Shown: piece after piece, positions 62,655 through 63,620 of the stretch
Position numbering within the stretch: position 1 is the first letter of the stretch
Layout: each line of letters starts with the position of its first letter
Assembly: GCA_049366815.1 (NCBI GenBank)
Contig: JBMNCO010000214.1
Span: 1-63,620, forward strand
From: CAYNYM01 sp049366815
GTDB taxonomy: Bacteria; Desulfobacterota; DSM-4660; Desulfatiglandales; HGW-15
Length of the DNA stretch: 63,620 nucleotides
Direction: 5' to 3'
Translations under genes and position numbers: made by a program
Notes under the pieces: model-generated
The model's database searches: none
The model's input: only the letters and a program-made list of their open reading frames with translations
What the model was told of the DNA's origin: nothing

Positions 62655-63329
62655 ATGAAAAAGATATCCGACATCCCCAAACTCGATCGTCCCCGGGAAA
62701 AGCTTTTGATCAAAGGTGCCGAGGCCCTATCGGACCAGGAATTGATCGCGGTTCTCCTGGGCAAGGGAACCCAGGGCCATGATGTCATGTCCCTCGCCAA
62801 ACGTATCCTTAGTATCATGGACGAACAAGGGGCAAAACCTGATCTTGATACCCTTCAACAAATCGATGGCGTGGGAAAGGCCAAGGCGGCCTTGATCGCC
62901 GCGGCCCTGGAATTCGCCCGCCGCCGCATTAGACCCGAGGGCTTCAAGATTTCATTCCCTCCTGACGTCCTTCCTCTCATTCGACACTACGCCGACCGCA
63001 AACAGGAGCATTTTCTCTGCATTTCTCTTAACGGGGCCAACGAGGTTATCGCAACCCGCACCGTCTCGGTCGGCCTCGTCAACAAGACCCAGGTCCATCC
63101 CCGGGAGGTCTTTGCAGACCCTATCACGGACAGGGCCTCAGCCGTCATCGTGGCCCACAACCATCCCTCCGGTGCCCTGACGCCCAGCAAGGAGGATATG
63201 GAGGTGACGAAGCAACTCAAAGAGGCCGGGGAAACTCTGGGTATTCGGCTACTGGATCATATCATCTTCAATCACAGCGGTTATTACAGTTTCATGGAAA
63301 ATGGGGATTTTGAAGAGAAGAACCACTAA
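62655..63329 (+). CDS. radC: RadC-family protein
   Basis: A 224-residue RadC protein. The N-terminal helix-hairpin-helix (LQQIDGVGKAKAALIAAAL, about 70-90) is followed by a JAB/MPN metalloprotease-like domain with HNHPSGALTPSKED (about 168-182). RadC's old role in DNA repair is not confirmed; the family is common on mobile and defence islands. A GTG two codons earlier is an alternative start. It is flanked on both sides by TATTGAT motifs. Confidence 0.88.
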   Translation: MKKISDIPKLDRPREKLLIKGAEALSDQELIAVLLGKGTQGHDVMSLAKRILSIMDEQGAKPDLDTLQQIDGVGKAKAALIAAALEFARRRIRPEGFKISFPPDVLPLIRHYADRKQEHFLCISLNGANEVIATRTVSVGLVNKTQVHPREVFADPITDRASAVIVAHNHPSGALTPSKEDMEVTKQLKEAGETLGIRLLDHIIFNHSGYYSFMENGDFEEKNH

Positions 63330-63393
63330 ACACACAAAATACACGAAAAGTTCAAAAGAATATGAGCTTCGTGAGGTTGGTGTGTTTCGTGGT
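63322..63393. repeat. Imperfect inverted repeat after radC
   Basis: ACCACTAAACACAC (63322-63335) and GTGTGTTTCGTGGT (63380-63393) form arms with one mismatch, with an inner CACGAA/TTCGTG pair. The left arm overlaps the radC stop. The ACCACGAAACACACGAA word is a repeat class seen, to my knowledge, in many deltaproteobacterial spacers. The remaining 227 bp to the window end hold a 17-bp palindrome at 63460 and, at 63611, an ATG with a weak AGAGGTGAT site that might open a further gene. Confidence 0.45.
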
Positions 63394-63620
63394 AGATAAA
63401 AACGAGATGGAAATTATCAATGTGCTAATATGAGAGCCAAAAATATGTTATGGAGCGACATCAATACGTTATTGATATCCACGGTGTCTGGCCCGATATT
63501 TTTCAACTATAAAGTGGATTAATATCCGTATTTTTTAATAGGCGGCGTTTATTAAGTAAACATGACTAGTTTGACTTTGTAACGTTAATCTCAAGAGGTG
63601 ATATCAGAGTATGGATTCTT

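Noticed and set aside
1..63620. CRISPR arrays, tRNA and rRNA genes, prophage structural genes
   Set aside because: No regularly spaced direct repeats, no tRNA-like cloverleaf or rRNA sequence, and no capsid, terminase or integrase frames were seen.

Overview
The window looks like chromosomal DNA of a strictly anaerobic deltaproteobacterium (Desulfobacterota; sulfate-reducer or syntroph type). The basis is the gene content: a nickel CO dehydrogenase (CooS), a 2Fe-superoxide reductase, two rubrerythrins, three rubredoxin-like proteins, an FprA flavo-diiron protein, a PerR-type regulator, a TRAP transporter, a fused transaldolase/glucose-6-phosphate isomerase and many very small zinc-ribbon proteins. 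No rRNA, tRNA or CRISPR array is seen, so a species name is not supported.

Layout. 0.1-3.1 kb: two PilT-family type IV pilus ATPases with a zinc-finger/pseudo-receiver protein. 3.5-13.3 kb: a histone-deacetylase-family hydrolase, two small proteins, an AccA-AccD fusion, a giant AsmA-like protein, a Nudix hydrolase, a CDP-alcohol phosphatidyltransferase and a nitronate-monooxygenase-family flavoprotein. 13.6-16.0 kb: an SPFH protein with zinc ribbons and a zinc-ribbon partner. 16.3-20.3 kb: a dctPQM TRAP transporter with an IclR regulator. 20.4-23.9 kb: a LysM protein, a tiny Cys-rich protein and a sulfur-uptake operon (periplasmic rhodanese, YeeE split over two genes, the second fused to a rhodanese that has lost its catalytic Cys). 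24.1-33.6 kb: an oxidative pentose-phosphate operon (gnd, zwf, pgl, tal-pgi, glk) with an FAD oxidoreductase and an alpha/beta hydrolase. 33.9-34.6 kb: a DUF4213/DUF364 protein.

34.7-45.2 kb is an oxygen and peroxide defence region, all on the minus strand: ferredoxin, Cys-rich protein, fprA, PAS histidine kinase, rubredoxin, cooS, small zinc-ribbon proteins, a CBS-ACT protein, rubredoxin-like protein, superoxide reductase, thiol peroxidase, rubrerythrin, perR, type II rubredoxin and a second rubrerythrin. Superoxide, peroxide and O2 reduction would share rubredoxin-type electron carriers. A DUF255 thioredoxin-fold protein follows on the plus strand. 47.5-52.3 kb is an exported-protein operon (Ig-like adhesion module, carboxypeptidase-regulatory-like protein, zinc-phospholipase-C-like protein) with a 48-residue membrane protein upstream.

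53.1-63.3 kb is an accessory region on the plus strand: a type I restriction locus in which hsdR carries a frameshift and a stop and hsdM an internal deletion, while hsdS is intact and has an extra C-terminal domain; a DUF559 nuclease and a 451-bp element with 38-bp perfect inverted repeats lie between hsdR and hsdM. A HigB toxin with a HigA-ImmA/IrrE antitoxin, a Fic protein and RadC follow. A 64-bp palindromic repeat occurs three times in the window, one copy carrying a 49-bp nested insert flanked by a 4-bp duplication.

The most unusual items are this nested repeat, the decayed restriction locus with an intact extended hsdS, the orphan cooS inside an O2-defence regulon beside a FixL-like PAS kinase, and the exported-protein operon.
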